Assembly: GCA_029204225.1 (NCBI GenBank)
Contig: CM055095.1
Coordinates: forward strand, 23,665,641-23,729,640
Length of the DNA: 64,000 nt
DNA from: Diphasiastrum complanatum
Taxonomy: Eukaryota; Streptophyta; Lycopodiopsida; Lycopodiales; Lycopodiaceae
Reading direction: 5' to 3'
Shown: positions 11,167 to 21,696 of the stretch, one piece after another
How the letters are laid out: every line of letters begins with the position of its first letter
Position numbering within the stretch: position 1 is the stretch's first letter
Notes under the pieces: model-generated
Database searches by the model: none
What the model was told of the DNA's origin: nothing
Seen by the model: the letters and a program-made list of their open reading frames with translations, nothing else
Translations under genes and position numbers: made by a program

Positions 11167-11888
11167 CACGTGTGAAATAAATGTACTTTTCATGTAGTAT
11201 AATCATATAGGTTGTACATATGATTTAAATCAAGTTCTAGTGGCTAAAAAGTCCAAAATCATGTTTTTTAGTCATATGCCACATGGCATCAATCCAGAGA
11301 TCTCATGAGACACATCATGAGATTAGGTGTCAAATCCCATGTGTAGAGGTCTGCTCACACATGTGGAAAAGACTGAAGTAGGTGAGTTTGTACTTCTAGA
11401 AGAGTTTTTTCTAGTTCTCTACAAAGAAGGAAAATTGACCAAAAGTGCTCAAAATAGAAGGTTTTGTCCAAGTGTCGATTTTGCATGATGAATCATCTAG
11501 TGACAAAGCATCTCACACGTGTGGGATTAGATGGATGATCAGTACCTCGAGCTGCCATAATCATAAAGCAACACCAATCTTGGTTTTGGAAGCAAATTAT
11601 TGTCAATCTTTTTTTTTATCTTCATTTGTTTTGAATGTTTTGAGTTCCTATCATATTGTACTTTGTTTTCAGGCTAGAGTCCGTACTCTAACAGGTTCCA
11701 CACGTGTGAAACCAGCAAATACAATTCTCTTTCATTTATGATTTTTTCTTGTTAGATTTTCTCATCTAGAATTGATCTAGATTGATCTAAATCTTGTGTA
11801 GATTGGTAGATCAATTGTATCTAAAATCCAATCCCTCTTGTGGATCATTTTAGGATCCATTCTTGGTCCAATTTTGCAGATTTTCACA
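11167..11888 (+). repeat. LTR B, right part
   Basis: Continues the LTR interrupted at 1757 and ends ATTTTCACA, the inverted complement of its TGTGAAAAT start, directly against a primer-binding site. It contains CACACGTGTG-type palindromes at 11514-11523 and 11699-11708, plus CACATGTG at 11358. No coding frame is credible. Confidence 0.75.
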
Positions 11889-11901
11889 TGGTATCAGAGC
11901 C
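11889..11901 (+). other. Primer-binding site following LTR B
   Basis: TGGTATCAGAGCC, complementary to initiator tRNA-Met, with no gap after the LTR terminal CA. Confidence 0.8.
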
Positions 11902-11950
11902 AAGTACAAGAGGATTTATTGAGATTTGATGGGGTTAATCCAAAACTAAG

Positions 11951-12340
11951 CCCAAATTAGCAAGCTTTTAGAAACTAGCTAATTTTGATGTGGGGAGTTG
12001 GATTGGATAGGTATAGTCAAAATTTTTGGACCAAAACTTGTTGTGGGCTGCAGGGGTACTTTTCACACGTGTTAGGACGTATAGTAACAGTTTTGGAGCC
12101 TTATGTTTCAGTTTGATGCTATATCTCACTCATACACCCAAATTAGCAAGTTTGTGAAAACTAGCTAATCTTGAGGTAGAGAATTTGAATGTGTAGATAG
12201 ATTCAATATTTTGTACCAAAACTTGTTGTAGGCTTTAGGTGGCCTTCCACACATGTGGGGCCGTATAGAACCTATTTTGGTTAGAAAAATTTAAATTGAT
12301 GCATAATTTGCTTCGTACACCCAAATCTAGTCATTTTTAG
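11951..12340 (+). repeat. Leader tandem repeat, ~185-bp period
   Basis: Two diverged units start CCCAAATTAGCAAG at 11951 and 12137; a third partial unit starts at 12320. Each carries the words AACTAGCTAAT, ACCAAAACTTGTTG and a CACRTGTG palindrome. They lie in the untranslated leader of the element that owns LTR B. Confidence 0.7.
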
Positions 12341-13621
12341 TGTAATTTCAAGCTTTTGGTGTAAAATTTCTATTCCTATGATTTATTCTTAGATTAGATC
12401 ATCCAAATAATTGATTTGAAGCTTGATTCAGGTGCATTAAATGTGTTTCTCTGATTTTTTGAGTGTATGTTGAAGTTGAGAGAGATATCGCTAAAAATCG
12501 TAGATTAAGGAGTGATATGCAAGGTGAGAGGTTGAAATCCATTGTACCATCACTCTAGATGTTCAAGAGTGAAAGGGTCAAGTTTAGAAGCATCAATTTG
12601 CTAGAAAACATCCTTGGATCTGTCCTCCAAATGAAACCTTCGAGAGTTTCTAGTGCATATTCTAAATATAGCATCTATGTAAATCTTTTGTAGAATTTGA
12701 CATAGATTATTGAGAGTTCTAGAAAAGAGATTGAGATCCAAGTCACATTATTCAACCCTACTCAATTTGTTTGAGTGATTGTTAGGCTTGAAAAGAGTCA
12801 TTGAGGTGTGTATGGCAAATGTGTAGAGAGAGATCCAATTTTTTAAGAGTTCCTTCCTTTGTAGAGGGCAAGATCTAGAAGCTCATTTTGTGTTGGTATT
12901 GGTGGAGAGTTTGTCTTTTCCTAAGTGATCAAATATTTCTAAGTGGCATTAGCTCTTTGAAGCACAATATCTTAGTGAGAGAGAAGAATCACAACTTTCG
13001 ATTTTGAATTTCATTCCAACTCTTAAGAGGTAGAGTCATTGGTGGAATCCAATAGAGGTGAATGAATTCAATTTATTGAGCAAAAATTGACATAGTATGT
13101 ACGAAACTCAAATTAATTCTATTCAACTTTCTTTGTGAGAGTGTGTGGGTCAAGTTGTGATTCCATTGGATGTCTAGAACAAGGAGGAGTCCATGTTTGA
13201 GTGTTCATGCATGGTTGGGATTGTTGTGAGTCTCTAGATGTCTAATTTTTGGCAATCTCGTCTTTTTGCTCGAGTTGCCTATCCCATGCATCCTACTGGT
13301 CGCGACATCTTTTTGAATCTTGTATTTATCTAGTGTTCGTTCATCCGTTTTTACACGGGTCCAATCATTTCTTGAATATCAGGAGGGCTTGGATTGCCCG
13401 TCCTTTAAGCTCGTTGTGTTGTATCACAACGATGCCTAATCCATAAGCTCATATGCTTATGAATTTCCTTCTCGTCGAATTCCTCTTCTTGTTGGAATTC
13501 GTCACGAAGAGTACCAACAACCTGTCATTTAAGATCGGCAAATTGTTCGGACCATAAACAATTTGTCGCCAAAATGGCGTTGGCATAAAGAATAGAGTCG
13601 GTCCAAAACCACCCTCCCTTT
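12341..13621. other. Non-coding stretch, probable degenerate element interior
   Basis: No gag or pol domain and no credible gene seen. Two small perfect hairpins sit at about 13438-13505: CATAAGC...GCTTATG and GAATTCC...GGAATTC. The GCTCGAGTTGCC/CCTCGGGTTGCC words at 13266 and 14860 are weakly alike. Confidence 0.4.
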
Positions 13622-13828
13622 TCAGTTGGCAAGTATGTTACCTTTAGGATCCACGTCGTAATAAGGATTTGTGGATGACTCTTCGGTAGGGGCGGGGGCC
13701 GCGGCCGCTTGTGAGAGACCACCCTCATCTTGGCTAAGCATACCTTGCAGTTGTGCTTTCTGCTCGGGAGTTAATGATGCATAAAAATTTGAAACATAAT
13801 CTCCCGAGCTTTCACCACTGCCTGACCC
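13622..13828 (-). other. Exon-like open frame, unidentified protein C-terminus
   Basis: The 68-codon minus-strand frame opens after a TAG that could be a splice acceptor (TGTAG/GGGTCAGG) and ends in TGA. It reads like real protein: GSGSGESSGDYVSNFYASLT, then PEQKAQLQGMLSQDE, an Ala/Pro run and STNPYYDVDPKGNILAN. The GC-rich codons (GCGGCCGCGGCCCCC) stand out from the AT-rich surroundings. I do not recognise the family. Such acidic, Ser/Gly-rich tails are common in transposon-encoded proteins, so it may be a remnant of a DNA transposon gene or of a captured host gene. Confidence 0.35.
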
Positions 13829-14165
13829 CTACATGATTACTACATTCATAAACATACAATACATTACAATAAACCCTAATATATTGAAATGAAGTAGAAA
13901 AGAAAATCGATTACAAAACTTTAATGCATATTGGAGTGGGACTTTCATACCTGTGATAACAAAAGAAAGAGATAGACGTGAGTTTAGAACGTGCACCAAG
14001 ATGCAAAAGAATCATATAAGTGACAACGTATAAGAATAGTACTATCTAGACATTAAAACATGAGAATCATACAATAATCGGAAGATAAGAATCATGCTAT
14101 CTAAATATCAGATTGAAAAATAGATTAATTTTATGGTATTTGTGTTTTGTACTTGTGCATATATG

Positions 14166-14724
14166 CAGTTTATCACAAGGAGATGAATTACATTCAGATC
14201 AGTCTAGTGATGAAGACACTACTCAAGTTAACAGTGTAAATAATAAACATACATGTTTTCTTGTTCATAAAGACTTTATTATTATAAGTTAAACTTTGTT
14301 ATTACATGACCTCAACTATTGTGCTAAAGTGACATGTACTTGATTTTTATTTCTCGTAAAGAAATTATTTTCAAAATAAAATATGGTGCACATGCGTCAA
14401 GTGTAATCGGCAAAAGATGCGTGAAAGACACATTTTTGAAAATCATTTGTGAAAGTTTGGACGAAAAAAAGAAGGTCAACCATCGAATTTGGAAGACGTT
14501 GAGGTTTGTTAACTTTTATATGATTGTTTTTTATTATAATATTCATCAATCTATATACATCACTTATGGAATTTGTTTCATGTGTGCAGCCAATAAATCG
14601 AATGCCATTCCACGGAGTTGATTCATCCGTGTTTAGTTACAATCAACATCAAGTTTTAATAGACATGAGAGAACAAAGAACGAAACAAATTCAAGAGGCA
14701 AACACAATTGGAAAAAAAGAGTAA
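14166..14724 (+). pseudogene. Exon-like coding fragments, unidentified
   Basis: Three short plus-strand stretches look coding and are bounded by plausible splice signals. About 14166-14235 encodes an acidic segment (GDELHSDQSSDEDTTQVNS). About 14390-14506 encodes a basic one (IGKRCVKDTFLKIICESLDE, KKKVNHRIWKTL) ending at a GTTTGT donor. About 14590-14724 encodes PINRMPFHGVDSSVFSYNQ followed by a charged MREQRTKQIQEANTIGKKE and a stop, after a TGTGTGCAG acceptor. No known domain is recognised. A decayed host gene or a transposon-encoded DNA-binding protein are both possible; the exon joins are guesses. Confidence 0.3.
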
Positions 14725-15653
14725 TCAACTTGATTCTAATGATGATGATGTGCACGTGCGCATGTGTGTGTCCGTGTGCACATGAGATCATTACTTTCAA
14801 GTGTAGACTGTCACATGTTCGCTAAGGTTCCTATATTCTCGTGTTCTTGTGTATCATCCTCGGGTTGCCAAATCATAAGCTATTGAGCTTGTGAGATCAT
14901 CCGAATTGCACATCAAGTAGAAATTGTTGAGGACTTTCTATGTCCTTGGCACCCAATCCCTTGAGGTTGGGAAAGCATAAGCTGTTGAGAAATCAAGACA
15001 TTCCTACCTAGTCTTACTGATTAGTAGCCATATATTTTGTCTAGACCAAAACAATCTATCCCCTCATCTGCACTTACTATATTCATAGAGTCTTGTACCA
15101 CAAGTAAAGACTCCATTCTAAGTTTCCAAATAGAATAATTTGACTCAAGTCAATCTATCAATAGATTCCAAAAGAATGTTACTATTCAATGGCATTTGAC
15201 TAGAATGTACCTAAAATGTAGAAAACTAGATCAAATGAAATCAGACGAGTATGATATACAAAAGCATTAATCTTGTTCTTTAAAAAGCACTCTATAAGTG
15301 ATTAGAACCAGATTTTAAAAACCCATAAGAGATCGGACCTGATAAAAAAAAGATGTCTTTAAATAAATGTAACTCACTTGGCAATATTATAATTGACAAT
15401 TGAATTCAGCATAGACAAGAGACAATAAACTCGAATCTGAAATTTTGATAATAAAGCCACTACATATGATGATGGTGCTATCCAATCCGTGCACCCTGGA
15501 GAAGGGCTTCAATGGCAATCTCGAATAGACTCTGGACGACTGATCTACAATAAACAGAATGCTCCAAATGTTGAGGAATGCTTCTCAATGTGGTAGTTAT
15601 ATAGTGGCACCCACCATCAGAGAGAGCGAACAGCCAAGTGACAAAAGGGATGC
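14725..15653. other. AT-rich stretch, no gene seen
   Basis: No credible gene on either strand. The frame at 15478-15663 on the minus strand has no recognisable domain. Confidence 0.4.
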
Positions 15654-15860
15654 AAAACACCAAAAGTGTGTTTTCGCATAAGGAGTCGGAAGGCCAAATG
15701 ATGAAGAGGCCGTTGGGGGGCTTTGCCCCCCAAACCCCCGCCAGGGGGCTACCACCCCCCGGACCCCATGTTTCTCAGGGGGGCTCTCCCCCCCCCAAAC
15801 CCCTCAGACTTCCTGCTATGCAATCCAACCATCTCATAACCATCATGGTCTCACAGTAGA
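15654..15860 (+). repeat. GC-rich dispersed repeat, copy 1
   Basis: About 70 bp (CAAAACACCAAAAGTGTGTTTTC through GGAAGGCCAAATGATGAAGAGGCC) followed by C/G-runs such as GGGGGGCTTTGCCCCCC. Its reverse complement recurs at 24841-25005 inside CBP20 intron 3. The C-rich half can form stable stem-loops. Family unknown. Confidence 0.75.
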
Positions 15861-16397
<537 letters not shown>

Positions 16398-17459
16398 ATT
16401 CTTGCTTATGGAAGTGATCTCTTTGGGTTTCTATATTTATTTTTGCATTGTCTTGTTGATATCTTGAATTCTTGTGTGTAGAATGCTATTTTAAGTGGTG
16501 TATTGGATCCACAAGCGGGAAAGCTTCAACCAATAGTAAACCAAAGGCAAAGCAAATTCTAGCATATAGTGGAGGGAGAAAGTTGCAATTTTGGGAATTG
16601 AAAGAAAGTGGCATGTTTCTTGGAAACGGAAATGCACGGATCTTTCTCTGTACTCAGCAGATTTGAGCATTGTAAATTGCTACCCAGTGTTGTATGGGAA
16701 AGGCCAAGTGATTGCCAGAAGGGTAAGGTCAGCCATGGAGCAATCATAGAAACATTACTCCTTCTCAGAGGCTATGGAAATTTGCTCAACCAGGGTCTGC
16801 AGCTGGTAAATGGTGGATCTCTCACAGTAGGAGGTCATTTTTGGTTCCACAAGTGGCTGAAGATGGGCGTGTTCACAGGGCAAACTAGCCTACAAAAGGC
16901 TGTGGACAGCCATGGAGAGTTGAAGGAGAGGTTCACTCTCATGCTATGGAGAGAATATAAGGCTAGGGTTTGTAGAGCAAAAATCAATGTTCTCTCTCTA
17001 TATGAAACAGATTTCGAATCTGTAAAAGGCCACAGAGGGGCGCCCTGGTGATGTTGAGAACCTGTATGGTCGTGGCTGGCCGTGGGGCCAGTAAGGAGCT
17101 TGATTGAGCTGAAGCCTGCAACTAAGAAGCCATAGCTATGAAAGCTCGTGAGAAAGAAGGAGGAGATGAGCGTAGGAGGGTCGCGCGCAGCAATGGAGAG
17201 GGGCACCATAGTGTTTAAAGAGTAGCTCGGAAAGCAATCTTGACCGTAAGATGGTGAGACACCATTAGATTTATGGTGAAAGGGCCCATGAAGATTTGAA
17301 GACAAGAAGGAAGCTATTCATATTGTCAACTAGCCATTGAGAGATTCTGAGCTTCATGTCAGAAATTTGCCTACAATCAGATAACCTAGCAGATTTGCGG
17401 TAAAAAGTGAGAAAAAACCACCTTTTCAAGTTGAGCTAAAATCATCGTTTCTCCACGAG
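16398..17459. other. Non-coding interval; long open frame without a domain
   Basis: Frames of 147 codons (16608-17051, +) and 156 codons (16835-17305, -) overlap each other on opposite strands and match nothing I recognise. The region probably belongs to the 5' end (LTR or leader) of Copia-2, but no primer-binding site or LTR edge was found. Confidence 0.3.
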
Positions 17460-20400
17460 ATTTTGTGTTTGAACGCTCTACATACTCAGAATCAGTAGGG
17501 CGACCCTAGTCTGGGCCCCATATCGGGCTCAAATTAGTTGAAAATCGAGATTGATCAGGGCAGAAACATCATGGGAAGGCGCGGTCATGGACAGAAGAGG
17601 AACGATCGAGACAGGTCGCGCACGTGGAACATAAATGTTCATGTAGCATGTTGAAGGGTCCAGCTGCCCGTGGAGTGCCTATTGGTACACAAGATCAATC
17701 TAAATGTTAGATGGTGATCTAATCATACTAACGGTTAAGATACTATGAGGATCGGGTGGCCATGATAAAGGGCTTTTGAGTGAACGGCTAGAATTGTTTT
17801 GAAGGGACCCAAATTGTGTTGAAAGGGAGAATAGCTTTCAACTTCATTTAAAAATTTTACTTTGAAAGGGACCCAAGGATGTGAAATTCAAGAAGAGTGA
17901 AGTTTCTTCACCAAGAAGAAATTGTTCAAAAACTTGAAAGGGCCTAATTTTCTTGTTTTAAGTCCGGTTTGGGTCAAACGAGGCTACAGACTCCAAACGA
18001 AGGGCACCTAGACTGTACCTGGAAGTACGGTACTGCAAAATAGAGTGATTTCAGTGGAGAACACGCTCAGTGGACATCAAATCTCTTTTTCCCCTTTCAG
18101 GGAGCGGGTTGTCAAGAGTGTGAGATAAAAGGCATTTCATGTTTGGAAAGTGACTTGGCTTGCGAAATGCCACCTAAGCGACGGGACGCCCTGGTGTGAA
18201 AGTTTAGCATTTCATTAAAACAAGTTACTAATGTCGCCATTATACTCAAAACACCTTTTTTAGCCTACAGTTGCAATTATAGGCAGTTTTGGGACGACAA
18301 ACATGGGAGAGTCCATTTTGAGTGAAAATAACATATTGGATAGGATTTCTAACTATGCGGTGTGGAAAGTCCAAATGAAAAACATAATGATAGATAAGGA
18401 ACTGTGGGATGTCATCACAGATGATGAGAGAAGACCACCAAACGAAGCGGACATTAAAGCGTTCAATAGGAAGGCAAGGAGAACTTTCACCTTCATCAAC
18501 TTGTCAGTGAAAGACCACATGATTACCTACAAAAGTGATGCCATTACACCTAGACAGGCATGGGATGTGCTAAAGGAGTAAATCAAGACGTCAAATTTGT
18601 CAAGGATTATGTTTCGGAAGTCAAAACTGAATAGTGCCCGAATGGAACAAGGAGAGCACATTCAGACTTATATGACCATAATCAAGACAATGAGGGATGA
18701 ACTGCATTCTATTGGTGAGCGCATACGTGATGTTGAGCTGGTGCACAATGCATTGTGTGACATTGCAAAACCTTATTAGATGTTCATAAGTGAGATAGCA
18801 TCAAGAGAAAGATTACCCCAACTTTTGACAAGCTCATAGGAATCTTGATGCAAGAAGAGCAACTACGAGAGATGGTGAAAGCTAGACGTGAAAATACTGA
18901 TGATCAAGCACTTGCAACACGCCAAAGACAAGGCAAAGGCAAGGGTAAAAAGAAGTTTAAGCAGACTCGGGAGGATGAGAGATCATCTAGCAAGACCAAG
19001 AAGAAGGACAAATGGTTCCGTTGCGGCAAAAAGGGCCATTGGAAAAGTGAGTGTCGAAAATTCTTGGTGGAATCAAGCAAGGGGAAACCAAAGCAGGCAG
19101 ATAACCTTGTCGACAAAGGTGAAGTTGAAGATTCTAGCATCTTTATATCAGCATTGTCATCCAATCAAGATGATCAAACTTGGTACATTGACTCGGGAGC
19201 CACAAGACACATGACATGTAATAAAGATTGGTTCAGTAGCTTGAAAGAGTTGGACAATGGAACGTCTGTTTCACAAGCAAATGGTGATGTGTGCAAGATC
19301 AAGGGGGTAGGCATCGTTTCCATCCAACTACATGATGGCAAAAGCAAGACGATCAAGGAGGTACTTTATGTACTAGGTTTGAAGAAAAATCTACTTTCCG
19401 TTGGTGTCATTACTGATCAAAAGTTGAAAGTAGAATTTGCCCATGATCGTTGCTTTGTGAAGGATGTGAACCAACAGTTCAAAGTCATTGTGGATGGTAT
19501 ACGGGAGCCCAACACTAAATTGTACATGTTGAATACTACAATAAGAGGCAACATGGACTTATCTCATCCATTCCATTGCGAACTGAACTGTGGCATAAAA
19601 GGCTTGGTCATTTGAACCTAGTAAGCCTTAGCTTGATGAGGAAATGGTGAAAGGATTGCCTATGATGGAAGACCACTTGAAGATGATGTGCAAAGCATGT
19701 GTGTATGGGAAGCAACATCGAGAGAAATTCAAGAAAGGTGGTGTTTCAAGGGCAAAGAACATCCTGGACTTGATCCACACATATCTATTCAAACAGGTAG
19801 GAAGATCAAAGTCCTAAGATCTTATAGTGGAGGTGAGTACAAGTCTACTGAATTCAATGATCTTTGTGATCAATGTGGGATCAAAAGACAATTTACGCAA
19901 GCTCATACTCCTGAACTCAATGGTGTAGTGCAAGAATCGTACGATTGTGGAGAGTGCCAGATCTATGCTTGTTGGGATGAAACTACCAAAATATTTTTGG
20001 TCAGAAGCATGCAGTACCACAGTCTATCTTCAAAATAGAAGTCCTACCATTGCCGTACCAAAGATAACACCTGAGGAGGTAGTCACGAAGAAGAAGCCAA
20101 AGGTGAACCACTTGCAAATCTTTGGATGTAAGGCCTTTGTACACATTTTCTAAGGAAGAGAGACGTAAGCTTGATGTAAAAGCTATAAAGTGTATCTTCT
20201 TAGGATATGATGATCGTGTAAAGGGCTATAGATGTTTTGATCCATTGTTCTTTGATGTACTTGGCAGACAATACAAGGCCTGACATTGCCTATGCAGTGT
20301 CCAGATTGAGCCAATTTAACATTAATCCAGGTACGACACACTGGAAAATTGCCAAGAGAATTCTGCAATACCTGTAGAGCACAAAGGACTATGGACTCTA

Positions 20401-20565
20401 CTACTCTCGACATGTAGGACTTTGAATAGAGTCCTACAGTGATGCTAGTTGGGCATCAAGAAAAGATGATTCCAAAAGTGTCTCAGGAGGATGTACAATA
20501 GCAGCCAATGCAACTGTTATTTGGATCAGCAGAAAGCAGACCATAACTGCCCAACCATGGCCTAA
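17460..20565 (+). mobile_element. Copia-2: truncated, rearranged Copia element
   Basis: The leader (about 17460-18302), gag, protease and most of integrase match Copia-1 in inverted orientation. After GYRCFDP in the integrase tail the sequence jumps directly to a Copia RT-end/RNase H segment of a different lineage and stops at about 20560 (RKQTITAQ). No LTRs, primer-binding site or target duplication were identified. Confidence 0.8.
18303..20562 (+). pseudogene. Copia-2 gag-pol, broken
   Basis: ATG at 18303 begins MGESIL as in Copia-1. CAA and CAG codons have become TAA (about 18579) and TAG (about 18777), and a frameshift follows near 18815. The zinc knuckle reads WFRCGKKGHWKSEC, so the first zinc-binding Cys is replaced (Copia-1 has CLHC). 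The protease motif WYIDSGATRHMT is intact at about 19182. The integrase lost its N-terminal catalytic half between LDLIHT and GRKIKVLRSYSGGEYKS. RT is absent. The RNase H part carries RPDIAYAVSRLSQFN, with two in-frame stops after it. The element cannot be active. Confidence 0.8.
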
Positions 20566-21218
20566 AAATCGGTCTGATGTCAAAGCTCGCTAACTCAGGT
20601 GAATTGAGAACTCCCACCCCATATTCAAATTTTCAAGGGCTAGTTGGTCTAAGATAAGTTGGCTCCATATTGCATTCTAGATCATGACCTAGACTGCTAA
20701 TGAGTTCCATCATGAAACTCCTCATTGTGTAGTATGCCGACGTGTTCAGCTTACTTACGATGCGAAAATCTATGACATCCCCAATGTTTTAGAATGGATT
20801 AGGTAGTTTATTACGCCCTCTAATTAGGAATGATCGTCTTCAAGACCCATCACTTTTTCGCTCCTCCAAGGTTGTGGGTTTGAGGTCCAATTATAATTCT
20901 TGTTCTCATAAAAATTTGACTAGTTCCTTTTTTCGATTTCATTTGATAGTTTTGTTCACATGAGCCCTTACAAGTGATAGTGGCAATTTTCCTTTTGGAT
21001 ACTTTTTGTGGACAATCAAAATTATGTATTACTTGATTTATATGAGGTGTATTACTATTCTAGGCCCTTACCACTTGATATACTTTTATGGACAATCAAA
21101 ATTAGTGTGATCCTGTATTTGCCTACTTTAGATAAGGTGTATTTGCTTTAGATAAGGTGTCTTACTATCCTAGCCCCTTACCAATGCTAACGAATGTTGT
21201 GATTTTGAAGCTTTGTTA
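20566..21218. other. Non-coding, with short diverged direct repeats
   Basis: No gene. GACAATCAAAATTA(T/G)TGT recurs at about 21012 and 21092, and TTTAGATAAGGTGT at about 21128 and 21147, suggesting a small decayed tandem array. Confidence 0.4.
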
Positions 21219-21511
21219 CTTTCTCTCTCTCTCTCTCTTTCTTTTTCTTTTTCTTTTCCTTTTTTCCTTTTCATTTTCTTGTGCCCACATGAGGTTATTT
21301 TGAGCCAGTTCCTAGGTGTGCATCTAGAAACTTGGGTGCTGGGTGCCTTAGCCACCCAATTCTTGGATATGCAAAAAAACCAATTCCTCACTCTAGAGTC
21401 ACATCGAGGAACTAGAGTGCCACAAAATGGCACACAAATTGGCCCCCAAACCCCATGTGGGCAAAAGCCAGTTTCCACATTCGTGGCGAGGAAGTGGCTT
21501 GTTCGTGTGGG

Positions 21512-21552
<41 letters not shown>

Positions 21553-21696
21553 GTTTGCTCGCTCGCTCAGAGGTAGCAGCGATGGTCATGTAGCATCAGC
21601 AGCAGGCTTCGGTATGCCCAATGTCACAAATGCAAATAAAACACACACACACCCCCCTGTTACAAACTAAGTAAAGCAAGCTGCGGAGGCACATTC
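21219..21696 (+). promoter_or_regulatory. Upstream and 5' leader region of CBP20 with pyrimidine tracts
   Basis: The 480 bp before the CBP20 ATG hold CT/TTC tracts (about 21221-21290), a (CT)n run at about 21510-21550, and an AC run next to the start (21642-21654). CT-rich tracts are typical of plant promoters and 5' UTRs. The transcription start is not determined. Confidence 0.45.

Noticed and set aside
15638-15859. Pro/Gly-rich open frame (GGFAPQTPARGLPPPGPHV)
   Set aside because: It is a translation of the GC-rich dispersed repeat; its inverted copy at 24787-25029 gives similar frames on the other strand.
16608-17051. 147-codon open frame as a gene
   Set aside because: No domain, a 156-codon frame overlaps it on the other strand, and it sits in probable Copia-2 5' sequence.
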